A DNA stretch of 64,000 bases, taken from JALYGK01 sp036259835. GTDB lineage: Bacteria > Actinomycetota > UBA4738. The notes beneath the pieces were generated by a model that was not told the origin of the DNA, did not search any database, and saw nothing but the letters and a program-made list of their open reading frames with translations. A program made the translations under genes and the position numbers. The stretch covers positions 10,737-74,736 of the forward strand of contig DATABA010000025.1 in assembly GCA_036259835.1 (NCBI GenBank), in the 5' to 3' direction. This document shows positions 42,576-51,968 of the stretch, piece after piece; the first letter of the stretch is position 1, and the number at the start of each line of letters is the position of its first letter.

Positions 42576-43757
42576 GTGTCTACCGAGCTAGACCTGAACT
42601 CGTTCACGCCCGAGGAGGTAGATCGGGCGCGTCGATACCACCGCCCCCTGTATCGGACCTTTCTGATCGACGTGCTGCTCTCGTTCGGCACTCTGGGCGT
42701 CCTGGCATTTTCCGGATGGGGCGACGCGCTGTATCGGGTGATCGAGGCGCCGTGGGGGGCTCGGACGATCGCCTTCACCGCTCTGACCGTCACCATCTCG
42801 AGCTTCGTGCGAATGCCGGTCTCCTTCTGGCGAGGGTACATTCACGAGAAGAAATGGGGCTTTTCGACGCAGACCGTCGGAGGCTGGCTCACCGACCGTC
42901 TCAAGGGTCTGGCCGTCGGTGTGGTCCTGAGCTCCCTGATGATCGTCGGATTTGTCGCCCTGGCGAGATGGTTTCCACGTTCCTGGGTGGTCGTGACGGC
43001 AATTGCCGGTGCGGTGTTCGTCCTCTTGTTGAGCTTCGTCGCGCCAGTAATCCTGGAGCCGATCTTCAACAAGTTCCGGCCGTTGCACGATGAGCGCCAG
43101 GCGGAGGAGCTACGCGCGTTGGCCGTTCGGGCGGGAGTCCCGGTCCGAGACGTTCTGGTGTCCGACGCGAGTCGCCGAACCAAGAAGGAGAACGCGTACG
43201 TCTCCGGCTTGGGGAAGACCCGAAGGGTCGTGCTCTACGACACGCTGCTGGCACGAGCCGATCCGAGGCAGACCTCACTGGTGGTGGCCCACGAGCTCGG
43301 TCACCGGCGGCGTAGGCACGTGGCGAAGGGGACCGTCCTCGGAATGCTGAGCATGGCGGCCGGCGTCCTCGTTCTCTGGGCGACGTTGTCGTTCGAACCC
43401 ATCCTGAGCGCCATCGGCGCGACCAGTGCGGGCGACCCCCGAGTCGTCCCTTTCGTGCTGCTCGCGGGCGGAATGCTTCAGTTTCTCGCGCTGCCTTTCG
43501 AGAGCTGGCTGTCGAGGAGTTGGGAGCGCGATGCCGATCGTTTTTCTCTCGAGCTCACCGGTGACCTGGAAGTGTTCGAGCGGTCCCACCGTGAATTGGC
43601 CGTTTCCAACCTGTCCGACCTGGATCCGCCGAGGCTCCTTTACCTCATGGCGTTTACCCATCCGACTCCGCCCGAGCGAATCGCCTCGGCCCGCCGGTGG
43701 GCGCGAACGCTTCGGCGCGGCGGCGTCAGCGAGCCGAACCGTCCCACCACAGCGTGA
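42576..43757 (+). CDS. M48-family membrane metallopeptidase (Ste24/HtpX type)
   Basis: 393 residues from a GTG start. An N-terminal M48_N membrane region with about four TM helices is followed by VVAHELGHRRRRH (zinc HExxH), a further TM pair, and the third ligand Glu in ERDADRFSLELTG. KENAYVSGLGKTRRVVLYDT precedes the zinc motif as in Ste24/CAAX proteases. Likely a membrane quality-control or prepeptide protease. Its 3' end overlaps the convergent methyltransferase gene by 32 bases. Confidence 0.9.
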   Translation: MSTELDLNSFTPEEVDRARRYHRPLYRTFLIDVLLSFGTLGVLAFSGWGDALYRVIEAPWGARTIAFTALTVTISSFVRMPVSFWRGYIHEKKWGFSTQTVGGWLTDRLKGLAVGVVLSSLMIVGFVALARWFPRSWVVVTAIAGAVFVLLLSFVAPVILEPIFNKFRPLHDERQAEELRALAVRAGVPVRDVLVSDASRRTKKENAYVSGLGKTRRVVLYDTLLARADPRQTSLVVAHELGHRRRRHVAKGTVLGMLSMAAGVLVLWATLSFEPILSAIGATSAGDPRVVPFVLLAGGMLQFLALPFESWLSRSWERDADRFSLELTGDLEVFERSHRELAVSNLSDLDPPRLLYLMAFTHPTPPERIASARRWARTLRRGGVSEPNRPTTA

Positions 43758-44568
43758 CCAACGGAAGCGGCGGGAACCCGACCCCCTGGTCGCCCTCGAC
43801 GAGCCTATCGGCGATGGCCGCGTCGATCTCCGGATCGCGATCTGCCGAAAGGCACAGGCGGCGCCGGACGAACGCGACCACGTCTTCGCGTGAGGCGAAT
43901 CCGGTGATGGTCTCCGGGGTCCAGTCTTCTCGCTGAGGCACCACACCCAGTTCCCTCAACACGGCGACGGCATCGTCCGCAGTTGGGGTGTCGGGACGCC
44001 GAATACCGTGGAACTGCGTCCACAGGTCGTTGAGGCGCCGCAGGGGATGGTGAAGTGTGAGTTCGGCGACGACTCGCTTCTTCGCGTGGTCGGTGAGGCG
44101 AGCGACGAACTTCGCCAGGTCCGGCGCGTTGTAGAAAACGTGATGACAGACCACGACATCCGCAACAGGGGTGTGGCCGGCGACCTCAGGCCAGTTCCCC
44201 TCGATCACGGAGACGGCGGCGCCGGTTTTCTCGGCTCGTCGGCGGAACTCTCGGAGCATGTCGGGCGATGGATCGACGCCGATGAGTCGGGAGGCGCGGG
44301 AGGCAAGGGGGAGTGAGGCCGCCCCACCGCCGCAGCCGACATCCACGACCGACCCGCGCTCGGGTAACGCTTCCATCGCTCGTCCATTCGACGGGCTGGG
44401 CTCGGTCGCCGCATGCGAATGGTCGGCTCGTCTGGCGAAGAGCCCGGCCGGAAAGCCCCACGGTGATTCCGGGGCGGCGTTGAGGATGGCTTCAGGGATC
44501 GCCCACTTCTCCAGCGACTCAGCCCATTGCCGAGCCGCCCTCATTTCGGGTGCACCACTCGCGCTCAC
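43726..44568 (-). CDS. Class I SAM-dependent methyltransferase
   Basis: 280 residues. Motif I VVDVGCGGGAASLPLA, acidic residue at LIGVDPSPDML, motif IV-like VADVVVCHHVFYNAPDL. The substrate is not predictable. The start overlaps the stop of the thioesterase gene (ATGA), so they are coupled. The C-terminus runs into the M48 gene on the opposite strand. Confidence 0.82.
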   Translation of the reverse strand: MSASGAPEMRAARQWAESLEKWAIPEAILNAAPESPWGFPAGLFARRADHSHAATEPSPSNGRAMEALPERGSVVDVGCGGGAASLPLASRASRLIGVDPSPDMLREFRRRAEKTGAAVSVIEGNWPEVAGHTPVADVVVCHHVFYNAPDLAKFVARLTDHAKKRVVAELTLHHPLRRLNDLWTQFHGIRRPDTPTADDAVAVLRELGVVPQREDWTPETITGFASREDVVAFVRRRLCLSADRDPEIDAAIADRLVEGDQGVGFPPLPLVTLWWDGSAR

Positions 44569-45044
44569 CCCGTAACGAGGCTTTCGCCCGGTTGGGGCCC
44601 GGATTCCAGAAGCAGCTGTCTGTATTCATCGGGCCACGGGACGGGACGGCCACCCGCGCGATCGAGGAGTACGGCGACCGCCGTTCCCTCCGCGGCGACG
44701 CTTCCGGCAGAGCTCATCCGAAACGCGTACGTCACGGACGAACGACCGACCGCGGCGATGGCGAATTCGATGTCGACCAGGTCCTTGTGTCGAAGCCCCT
44801 TTCTGAACTCCGCGGAGATGCGGACGCGGGGCATTCGCCCGTAGATCTCGTTCAGGATGCCCAGTCGTTGAAGCAGCGCCGTCTCGGCAACCTCGATCCA
44901 CCGAAACACCGCGGTGTTGTGCCAGTACCCCGAGGCGTCGGTATCGCTCCACTCGATACGTCGTTGGACGGTGATTCTGGCGTGCGTCGCTGCGTCGGAA
45001 GCGTCGGGTGCGGATGTCCGATCTTCCGCGGAGGGCATCCTCAT
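44565..45044 (-). CDS. Acyl-CoA thioesterase, hotdog fold (4-hydroxybenzoyl-CoA thioesterase type)
   Basis: About 159 residues. The hotdog signature is RRIEWSDTDASGYWHNTAVF with the catalytic Asp, followed by EFRKGLRHKDLVDIEFAIAA. It hydrolyses aromatic or acyl-CoA esters. The start is the ATG at 45044; a second ATG two codons downstream is an alternative. It is divergent from an LLM oxidoreductase, 43 bases apart, at the edge of a CoA-ester catabolic region. Confidence 0.82.
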   Translation of the reverse strand: MRMPSAEDRTSAPDASDAATHARITVQRRIEWSDTDASGYWHNTAVFRWIEVAETALLQRLGILNEIYGRMPRVRISAEFRKGLRHKDLVDIEFAIAAVGRSSVTYAFRMSSAGSVAAEGTAVAVLLDRAGGRPVPWPDEYRQLLLESGPQPGESLVTG

Positions 45045-45087
45045 CGCGGCTATTGTTACCAGTCCAGACACGCCGAGAGGTGACATC

Positions 45088-45930
45088 GTGCGCGTGGGCA
45101 TTGGACTGCCGAGTGCGATTCCGGGCACTGCGGGTGAGCGCATCGTCGAGTGGGCACGGCGAGCCGACGAGGGGCCGTTCTCGAGCGTTGGCGTGTTGGA
45201 CCGAATCGCATACGACAGCTTCGACCCCCTTATCTCACTCACCGCAGCGGCGGCCGTTACCAGCCGAATCAAATTGGTGACGATGGTCGTGATCGCTCCC
45301 CTCAGAACGACGGCGGTGTTGGCGAAAGAGGCGGCGTCGCTCGACGCGATATCCGGAGGGAGGTTCGTCCTGGGATTGGGGATCGGTGCCAGGGCGGACG
45401 ACTACACCGTCTCGGGCCTGGAGACGAAGGAGCGGGGGCAACGGCTTGCGGAGCAGCTGCTGGCTCTGAAGACGTACTGGGAAGACGACCGTGTAGGGCC
45501 CCATTCGGGTCCCTCCGGCGGCCCGTTGCTGTTGGCCGGCGGGCAGAGCGGAGAGGCGTTCGCTCGAATGGCACGGTATGCGGACGGGTACGTGCACGGC
45601 GGCGGGCCGCCCCGGGCGTTCGCCAGCGCCGCGTCGCGAGCCCGCGCCGCATGGTCGGAGTTCGGCCGGCCGGGACAGCCGGCGCTCTGGGGCCAGGGCT
45701 ACTTCGCCCTGGGGCAGGAGGCCGAACTGCCGGGAGGCGATTACCTCCGCGATTACTACGCCTTCACGGGCCCCTTCGCGGAGAAGGTGGCTGCGGCCAA
45801 CCTCACCACACCTCAGGCGGTGATCGATTTCGTGCGGGGCTACGAGGAGGCGGGCTGCGACGAGCTCGTCCTTCTGCCGACGGTTCCCGACGCGAACCAG
45901 ATCGATCGGCTGGCCGACGTCATCGGGTGA
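45088..45930 (+). CDS. LLM-class F420-dependent oxidoreductase
   Basis: 280 residues. The GTG at 45088 is chosen because CGAGAGGTGA precedes it and the family strand VGIGLPSAIPG follows. VLDRIAYDSFDPLISLTAAA, GGRFVLGLGIGARADDYTVS and PLLLAGGQSGEAFARMARYA are typical. The small size (280 rather than about 330) fits a compact subgroup. It is followed 23 bases later by the flavin monooxygenase/OYE fusion, probably in one operon. Confidence 0.85.
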   Translation: MRVGIGLPSAIPGTAGERIVEWARRADEGPFSSVGVLDRIAYDSFDPLISLTAAAAVTSRIKLVTMVVIAPLRTTAVLAKEAASLDAISGGRFVLGLGIGARADDYTVSGLETKERGQRLAEQLLALKTYWEDDRVGPHSGPSGGPLLLAGGQSGEAFARMARYADGYVHGGGPPRAFASAASRARAAWSEFGRPGQPALWGQGYFALGQEAELPGGDYLRDYYAFTGPFAEKVAAANLTTPQAVIDFVRGYEEAGCDELVLLPTVPDANQIDRLADVIG

Positions 45931-45953
45931 GGCCTATGGGACGCCGGGGACCG

Positions 45954-48092
45954 ATGCGAATCGTGACCGTGGGAGGAGGTCCCGCCGGTCTGTATTTCAG
46001 CCTCCTCGCGAAGAAGGTCAACCCCGATCACGACGTTCGCGTCGTCGAACGGAATCCTCCCGATGCGACCTATGGGTGGGGCGTGGTGTTCTCCGAAGAG
46101 ACACTCGGGGCGCTGCGCGACGCCGACCGCCCGACGTACGACGAAATCGTCGAGGCGTTCGCCAAGTGGAATGCCATCGACGTCCATTTTCGAGGCGAGA
46201 CGATTCGTTCGAGAGGCCATGTGTTCTCGGGGATCTCCCGGAAGACGCTGCTCGGCATTCTCCAGCGCCGATGCAGCGAGCTGGGGGTCCACCTCGAGTT
46301 CGAACGTGAGGTCGTCGACCTGGAGGAATTCGAGGGCGCCGACCTGGTCGTCGGCGCGGACGGCGTGAACAGCCGCCTCCGGAGACGGTTCAAGAGCGAC
46401 TTCGTTCCTGCGGTTCGCGAACACAGCACGAAATACATCTGGTTCGGAACCGACGTCGCGTTCAAGGCGTTCACGTTCATCTTTCGTCAGAACGAGCACG
46501 GACTCTTCCAGGTCCACGCATATCCCTTCGACGCGACGACAAGTACGTTCATCGTCGAGTGCCACGAGTCAACCTGGCGTAAGGCCGGGCTGGACGAGGC
46601 AAATGAAGAGGAGAGCATCGCGTTCTGCGAGAAGCTCTTCGCCGACGACCTGGGCGGGCACTCGCTGCTGTCGAACCGGTCCATCTGGGTCAGCTTCCTC
46701 ACGCTCAAGAACGAAGCGTGGCACCGTGGAAACGTGGTGCTGCTCGGTGATGCCGTGCACACCGCTCACTTCACCATCGGGTCGGGAACCAAGCTCGCGA
46801 TGGAGGACTCGATCGCCCTCGTGGAGGCGCTTGAACACGAGGACGACCTTGGTGCGGCTCTGGTCCGATACGAACTGGAGCGCCAGCCCGTCGTCGAGCG
46901 CCTCCAGGAGGCGGCGCTGGAAAGCGCGCGGTACTTCGAGAACGTGAAGCGCTACGCCAACTTCGAGCCGATGCAGTTCGCGTTCAATCTGCTGACTCGC
47001 AGTGGGCGGATCACCCATCTCGAGCTCCAGAGGCGTGATCCGAAGTTCATCAGCTCGGTGGACGCGTGGTTCGCCGGCAAGGATACGGGCGCGGCTGAAA
47101 GCGGATCGAACGTGGTTGTCGCGCCTCCGCCGATGTTCCAACCGCTTCTGATTCGAGACATCGAGTTGGCGAATCGCGTCGTCGTTTCCTCGCCCGGAGA
47201 AGAAACATCCGTCGACGGGCTACTTACGGACGCCGAGCGCGACCGGTTGATGACGGCGGGCAGGGCTGGGGGAGGTCTTGTTCGAACCGATTTCGTGGCC
47301 GTTTCGGCTCATGGGCGCATCACGCCCGGCACGCCAGGCCTCTATCGCGACGAGCATGTCGAACCGTGGGCGGACGTCGTGCGAGCGGTCCATGACTCGG
47401 GGTCGCGCGCCGGTGTGGTGATCGGCCACGCCGGCGCACGAGGCGCGACGCGGCCGCGCCAGGAGGGCGTTGACCGGCCACTTCGGGAGGGCGCATGGCC
47501 GCTGCTCGCCGCATCACCGATCCCGTACACGAAAGTGAGCCAGCGGCCCCACGAACTGCAAGAAAAGATGGACGATGTGCTCGAGGACTTCATCTCCGCG
47601 GCGAATCGAGCCGTCGAAGCGGGATTCGATGTCCTGGAGCTGCACATGGGGCATGGCTATCTCCTGGCAACCTTCGTTTCGCCGCTCACCAATCGCCGAA
47701 CGGACGAGTATGGAGGAAGCTTCGAGAACCGGATTCGCTTCCCGTTGCGAGTGTTCGACGCGATCCGTGAGGTCTGGCCCGAAAGTCGGGTTCTGGCCGC
47801 GTGCGTCACCGCGAGCGACTGGCGGCGCGGAGGAACGAAGCCAGATGACGCCGTGGAGCTGGCGACAGTTCTCAAGGAGCGCGGCTGCGACTTGATCCAC
47901 GTTGTGGCCGGACAGACGACGGTTCGTGACACACCGAACTACGGACGGCTCTTCCTCGCCCAGTTCAGCGATCAGATTCGGAACGAAGCCGACGTTCCCA
48001 CGATTGTCGGCGGCAACATCACGACCGCGGACGACGCGAACACTATCCTCGCGGCCGGTCGTGCTGACCTCTGCATCCTTACACCGCAGTAG
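45954..48092 (+). CDS. FAD monooxygenase fused to OYE-like reductase (2-aminobenzoyl-CoA monooxygenase/reductase type)
   Basis: 712 residues. The N-terminal part is a PHBH-fold flavoprotein monooxygenase: RIVTVGGGPAGLYFSLLAKK, VVGADGVNSRLRR, VVLLGDAVHTAHFTIGSGTK. From about residue 390 an OYE/FMN barrel follows: IGHAGARGATRPRQ, ELHMGHGYLLATFVSPLTNR, DEYGGSFENR. The fusion matches 2-aminobenzoyl-CoA monooxygenase/reductase and salicylyl-CoA 5-hydroxylase. It ends at AGRADLCILTPQ, about 30 residues short of the homologues I recall, so the C-terminus may be truncated. The start is at 45954; another ATG at 45936 is possible. Confidence 0.88.
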   Translation: MRIVTVGGGPAGLYFSLLAKKVNPDHDVRVVERNPPDATYGWGVVFSEETLGALRDADRPTYDEIVEAFAKWNAIDVHFRGETIRSRGHVFSGISRKTLLGILQRRCSELGVHLEFEREVVDLEEFEGADLVVGADGVNSRLRRRFKSDFVPAVREHSTKYIWFGTDVAFKAFTFIFRQNEHGLFQVHAYPFDATTSTFIVECHESTWRKAGLDEANEEESIAFCEKLFADDLGGHSLLSNRSIWVSFLTLKNEAWHRGNVVLLGDAVHTAHFTIGSGTKLAMEDSIALVEALEHEDDLGAALVRYELERQPVVERLQEAALESARYFENVKRYANFEPMQFAFNLLTRSGRITHLELQRRDPKFISSVDAWFAGKDTGAAESGSNVVVAPPPMFQPLLIRDIELANRVVVSSPGEETSVDGLLTDAERDRLMTAGRAGGGLVRTDFVAVSAHGRITPGTPGLYRDEHVEPWADVVRAVHDSGSRAGVVIGHAGARGATRPRQEGVDRPLREGAWPLLAASPIPYTKVSQRPHELQEKMDDVLEDFISAANRAVEAGFDVLELHMGHGYLLATFVSPLTNRRTDEYGGSFENRIRFPLRVFDAIREVWPESRVLAACVTASDWRRGGTKPDDAVELATVLKERGCDLIHVVAGQTTVRDTPNYGRLFLAQFSDQIRNEADVPTIVGGNITTADDANTILAAGRADLCILTPQ

Positions 48093-48109
48093 CTCCTGCT
48101 GATCCCGCC

Positions 48110-48549
48110 ATGGTCACGGTCAAGGGGAGCATCCATATCGATCGACCGGTCGAAGACGTCTATTCGTTCGCCGTGAAGCCGGAGAATGTTCCACTCTGGA
48201 GCGCTGTGCCCCTGGAAGCCCGACGTCGCGAGGCCCGGTCGACGTCGGCACGACCGCCTCCTTCGTGAACACGTAATTGGGACGGCGAATCAGGGCTGAC
48301 TTCGAGGTCACCGAGTTCGAACCGAATCGCCGATTCTGTTCGAGGACGACGTCCGCGCCGTTCCCCGTCAGCAACACAATGACCTTCGAGCGAATAGAAG
48401 CCGGAACTCGGATGACGCAGACGATCGAAGCCAACTCTCGCGGCTTCTTCAAGGTTGCCGAACCGATCCTGCATCTGGTTGGTGCTAGGGAGCTGAGGAA
48501 GTCCCTGGTGAAGCTCAAGGACCTGCTCGAGAGACGGCCGGTCTCCTAG
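48110..48549 (+). pseudogene. SRPBCC-domain protein broken by frameshift and stop
   Basis: From the ATG at 48110 the frame reads a typical SRPBCC start (VKGSIHIDRPVEDVYSFAV, then ENVPLWS) but goes out of frame around 48230. The continuation GPVDVGTTASFVNT is in the next frame and then meets an in-frame TAA at 48274-48276, after which LGRRIRADFEVTEFEPNRRF and the rest of the domain run cleanly to 48549. Two independent lesions suggest a real pseudogene rather than one sequencing error, though an error cannot be excluded. The intact protein would be a START-like lipid or aromatic-binding protein. Confidence 0.78.
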
Positions 48550-49025
48550 CCTTCCTCCGTCGGCTCGAGCACGAAGACGTTCACCTTGCGGCCGCTTCGC
48601 TCCCGGTACGTTTCGTAGGCTGGCCAGATCTTCTGGAGTTCGGGCCACAGACGACGCTCTTCGTCCTCGCCTGCAACACGGGCCCGATACACGCCGCGTT
48701 CTCGTCCAGCCTGAACCCATGCCGTTGGGTTGGCCCGCAGGTTGAGCGCCCAATCCGGTTCCCTCGACTGGCCCCAGTTCGTCCCCGCCACGATGAACCG
48801 TGTCTCGTCGCGAACGTAGAGGAGCGGCGTCGTGCGCTTCTTGCCCGTTCGCCTGCCGATAGTCGTGAGCATGAGGGCGGGGACCCGCGCGAGACGAGCG
48901 GTCGCCACCCTGCCACCGGTGGCCCTGTGGAAAAGGCGGTCGATTCTCGGGGCCGTGCGCGATCCAAGCCATGCGAACCAGCGCGTCCGGGAAAACCGCT
49001 TGATCGAGGCGGGGATCCAACCCAC
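48546..49025 (-). CDS. Deazaflavin-dependent nitroreductase-family protein (DUF385/Ddn-like)
   Basis: 159 residues from a GTG at 49025. The core VPALMLTTIGRRTGKKRTTP, LLYVRDETRFIVAGTNWGQS and LNLRANPTAWVQ is the split-barrel F420-binding Ddn pattern. Members reduce quinones or nitro compounds with F420H2, or have unknown roles. It overlaps the end of the SRPBCC pseudogene by four bases and lies downstream of the small helical gene and the CoA ligase gene on the minus strand. Confidence 0.85.
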   Translation of the reverse strand: MGWIPASIKRFSRTRWFAWLGSRTAPRIDRLFHRATGGRVATARLARVPALMLTTIGRRTGKKRTTPLLYVRDETRFIVAGTNWGQSREPDWALNLRANPTAWVQAGRERGVYRARVAGEDEERRLWPELQKIWPAYETYRERSGRKVNVFVLEPTEEG

Positions 49026-49051
49026 GGACGCCAGTGACGGGATGGTTCGAG

Positions 49052-49273
49052 CTAGGCGCCGAGCTCGTAGACCTGCCCCGGGTCCATGTCCAGGCCGTTC
49101 ATGACCTGCCACAGCGCCGCCAGCGCCTTGATCGTGTTCCTTTCTTCGAACGGAGACAGCTCGTCGCGGTGTCCCATCAGTACGTTGGACAGTATTCGGT
49201 AGGCCTCGACCAGTTTTTGCTCGGCTTCGTTCAGGTCCGCGCCGGTCACGTCCTTCATCCGCTCTTTCATCAC
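49052..49273 (-). CDS. Small helical protein of unknown function
   Basis: 73 residues, or 72 if the ATG one codon inside the GTG is used. It is fully helical and charged (DLNEAEQKLVEAYRILSNVL, then SPFEERNTIKALAALWQVMN). No motif is recognised. Its start overlaps the stop of the CoA ligase gene (GTGATGA), so it is coupled to that ligase and may be an accessory subunit; similar small ORFs after PaaK-like ligases would support this. Confidence 0.68.
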   Translation of the reverse strand: MMKERMKDVTGADLNEAEQKLVEAYRILSNVLMGHRDELSPFEERNTIKALAALWQVMNGLDMDPGQVYELGA

Positions 49274-50631
49274 GCTTGCCCCCTCGCCTGTCCTTCGGTT
49301 CCTATCACCGTCCGTTCGTCGAGCACTCGCTTTGCCTTCAGCTCGAACCGGGGGAGTGACTCGTTCTCGACTTGTCGAACCCCGAAACGCAGGTTCTCGT
49401 GCGCCTCGGCCAATCGCCGCCCGAGCTCCGACGTGATTCCCCCCGCGTCGGCCTTCTCGTCAGGGATCTCGACCAGAACTTCGATCTCGTCGCGGATCCC
49501 TTCAGCGGTGAACAGATGAATTTGGAACTCGTCGATCTCGGAGAACTCGCGAACGATGGCCTCGACCGCGCGTGGGTAGACGTTCGTTCCTCGCACGAGC
49601 TTCATGTCGTCGACTCGCCCGCGGATGCCACCTTCGTACAGGTCGAAGGTTCGTCCGCAGGTGCAGGTCGAGCCTGGAACCTTCACCACGAAGTCGCGGG
49701 TTCGGTACCGAAGCACGGGGATGAAGCCACGTCCGAACGAGGTGACGACTCGCTCGCCCATCTCGCCGTAGGGGACCGGCGCATCGCCTTCCGGATCGAG
49801 GACCTCTTCGATGTAGTGGTCCTCGATGATGTGCGTGCCGCCGGGTTGCCGGTCGCACTCGAAGATCATGATCGTGCCGAGCTCGGTCATGCCGGCGGTG
49901 TCTCCTGCCGCGGCTCCCCACTGCTCCTGGATGAGCTCTTTCGTGGCCGGGATGGACCCGGCCGGCTCGCCCGAAAGGATCAGCCGCTTCACCGGACTGT
50001 TCGGTAGGTCCAACCCAAGCTGTCGCGCTTCCTGCGCCATCCGAAGGGCGTACGTCGGCGTGGAGGCGACCACGGTGGCTCCCATCTCGACGATCTGCTT
50101 CACGCGCTGGTCCGTGGTCATTGCTCCGCCGGGCAGGACCAGGCAGCCGAGCTTCTCGCTGGCGTAGTGCAGGCCCCAGAAACCGATGAACGTGCTGTAG
50201 CCGAACGCCACGAACATGGTGTCGGCCGGACGGACGCCGAAGCCCCACAGGCCGTAGCACCACATCTCGGCGATCCACTCCCAGTCCTTCATCGAGTCGA
50301 GCACGCGGATGGGTGTCTTGCCGGTGGTTCCCGAAGTCGTGTGGTACCGGATGGCGGCGTCAACCGGCGCGGCGACGTTCGTCCCGTACGGCGGCTCCTG
50401 GACCTGGCCCTCCATCCAGTCATCTCGCGTCATCAGCGGGATTCGCCGGATGTCGTCCAGGGAGTTGATCGAATCGGCGGTCACTCCTGCGTCCCGAAGG
50501 CGTTTCGCCTGCCACGGCACCTGCGAGTCGGCCCACTCGACCAGGTGGCGAAGCTTTCGAACCTGGAGCGCCTCGATCTGCTCCCGCGGCATGGTTTCGT
50601 GTCGCGGATTCCAGTACGGAGTGTCGTTCAT
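49270..50631 (-). CDS. Phenylacetate-CoA-ligase-family aryl-CoA ligase
   Basis: 453 residues; start at ATG 50631 with GGAGG nine bases upstream. AMP-binding motif YHTTSGTTGKTPIRV, then PGGAMTTDQRVKQI, RYRTRDFVVKVPGSTCTCGR and the C-terminal Lys region FELKAKRVLDERT. PaaK-family enzymes activate aromatic acids (phenylacetate, 2-aminobenzoate, benzoate types) with ATP and CoA. Beside the 2-aminobenzoyl-CoA-monooxygenase-like fusion an anthranilate-CoA ligase is plausible but unproven. Confidence 0.86.
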   Translation of the reverse strand: MNDTPYWNPRHETMPREQIEALQVRKLRHLVEWADSQVPWQAKRLRDAGVTADSINSLDDIRRIPLMTRDDWMEGQVQEPPYGTNVAAPVDAAIRYHTTSGTTGKTPIRVLDSMKDWEWIAEMWCYGLWGFGVRPADTMFVAFGYSTFIGFWGLHYASEKLGCLVLPGGAMTTDQRVKQIVEMGATVVASTPTYALRMAQEARQLGLDLPNSPVKRLILSGEPAGSIPATKELIQEQWGAAAGDTAGMTELGTIMIFECDRQPGGTHIIEDHYIEEVLDPEGDAPVPYGEMGERVVTSFGRGFIPVLRYRTRDFVVKVPGSTCTCGRTFDLYEGGIRGRVDDMKLVRGTNVYPRAVEAIVREFSEIDEFQIHLFTAEGIRDEIEVLVEIPDEKADAGGITSELGRRLAEAHENLRFGVRQVENESLPRFELKAKRVLDERTVIGTEGQARGQA

Positions 50632-50739
50632 CGTTGATCCTCCATGTGCTCCCGCTAACCCCCGTGCGGCGCCGCGGTGGGGCAAACGCCCGCGGCAGCA
50701 TCCTAGCGAGTGCCGTTCGGGCGTGATATACGCAGGTAG

Positions 50740-51876
50740 ATGGTCTTCTCACTGACCGACGAGCAGCTCGCCCTGATAGAGGAGACACGCCGGATTGCCC
50801 GGGAAAAGCTCCTCCCGCTGGTGGAGTCCGGAGAACAGGGCCGAGTCAACCGGCCACTGATCACGGCGCTGGCCGAACACGGCCTGGTTCAGCGGCTGTT
50901 CCCGCGGTATGCCGGAGGGACGCGGGAGGGCACGGTCTCGGCAGTCGAACTGTGTCTGCTTCGGGAGGCGCTGGCTCGCGAGTCGACCGAGGCCGAGACA
51001 GCGCTCGCGATGCAGGGCCTCGGTGCCTACCCGATTCTCCTGTCTGGGAGGAAAGCGGTGATCAGGCGTTGGATACCGGCCATCGCACAGGGCGAAGCGG
51101 TTCCGGCATTCGCGCTGACTGAGCCGGAAGCGGGGTCCGATGCGGCCGGGCTTGCGCTCAAGGCCGAGTCGGTCGGAAATGGTTTTCGGCTGAGCGGGGT
51201 GAAAACGTGGATTTCGAATGCGCCGGACGCCGACGTCTACACGGTGTTCGCCCGAACGACGCCGGATGCGCGGGCTCGAGGTGTCACGGCCTTCGTCGTT
51301 CCGGGGAATTCGGACCGCGTGCGAGGGACTCCTCTCGACCTTCTCGCCCCGCACCCCGTGGGACGACTGGAGTTCGACGGCGTCTTTGTCCCGAGCGATC
51401 ACGTGCTGGGTGACGTGGACGGCGGTTTTCGGGTCGCCATGAACACGCTCAACCTGTTCCGGCCGAGCGTCGGCGCATTCGCCGTCGGAATGTCTTGGGC
51501 TGCGTTGGATGCTGCCTCCGCTCACGCCGTGCGTCGACGGTCGTTTGGGAAGCCCCTACGGGAATTTCAGGCCGTTTCACATCTGCTTGCAGAGATGGCC
51601 ACTCGAATGGAGGCGGCCCGACTGATGGTCTACGCGGCGGCGGCCGCCTTCGATGAGGGCGCACCGGGCGTCACGAAGACGTCGGCGATGGCAAAACTGT
51701 TCGCCACCGAGACGGCGCAGTTCGTGGTCGACGCGGCGATCCAGATCCACGGGGCGGCGGGACTGGAGCGTGGGCACCTGCTGGAACACCTGTATCGAGA
51801 GGTTCGCGCGCCCCGCATCTACGAAGGGACGTCTGAGATACAACGCGAGATCATCGCCCGCGAGCTGTACCGTTAG
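50740..51876 (+). CDS. Acyl-CoA dehydrogenase
   Basis: 378 residues. FAD/substrate motifs PAFALTEPEAGSDAAGLALK, GVKTWISNAPDADVYTVFAR, RRSFGKPLREFQAVSHLLAE and the C-terminal YEGTSEIQREIIARELYR. It removes two hydrogens from an acyl-CoA and passes electrons to ETF. It is divergent from the CoA ligase gene (108 bases), and a second acyl-CoA dehydrogenase is encoded on the minus strand, so at least two oxidation steps are supported in this region. Confidence 0.9.
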   Translation: MVFSLTDEQLALIEETRRIAREKLLPLVESGEQGRVNRPLITALAEHGLVQRLFPRYAGGTREGTVSAVELCLLREALARESTEAETALAMQGLGAYPILLSGRKAVIRRWIPAIAQGEAVPAFALTEPEAGSDAAGLALKAESVGNGFRLSGVKTWISNAPDADVYTVFARTTPDARARGVTAFVVPGNSDRVRGTPLDLLAPHPVGRLEFDGVFVPSDHVLGDVDGGFRVAMNTLNLFRPSVGAFAVGMSWAALDAASAHAVRRRSFGKPLREFQAVSHLLAEMATRMEAARLMVYAAAAAFDEGAPGVTKTSAMAKLFATETAQFVVDAAIQIHGAAGLERGHLLEHLYREVRAPRIYEGTSEIQREIIARELYR

Positions 51877-51908
51877 ACCGTGGTTCCGCCTCGCCCGTAT
51901 GTCGACCT

Positions 51909-51930
51909 CGTGGAGCTAGAGACCTCCACG
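51909..51930. terminator. Hairpin in convergent gap between acyl-CoA dehydrogenase and Rid genes
   Basis: CGTGGAG pairs with CTCCACG around an eight-base loop, followed by TTTCCCC on the plus strand. The position between two converging genes suits a bidirectional terminator, but the T-tract is poor. Confidence 0.4.
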
Positions 51931-51968
51931 TTTCCCCAGGACGCGACGTCACACCGTCGAATGGCAGA

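Noticed and set aside
45150..45953. Open frame continuing upstream of the monooxygenase/OYE fusion
   Set aside because: The extension is Arg/Gly-rich shadow sequence over the LLM gene; the flavoprotein's first strand starts right after the ATG at 45954.
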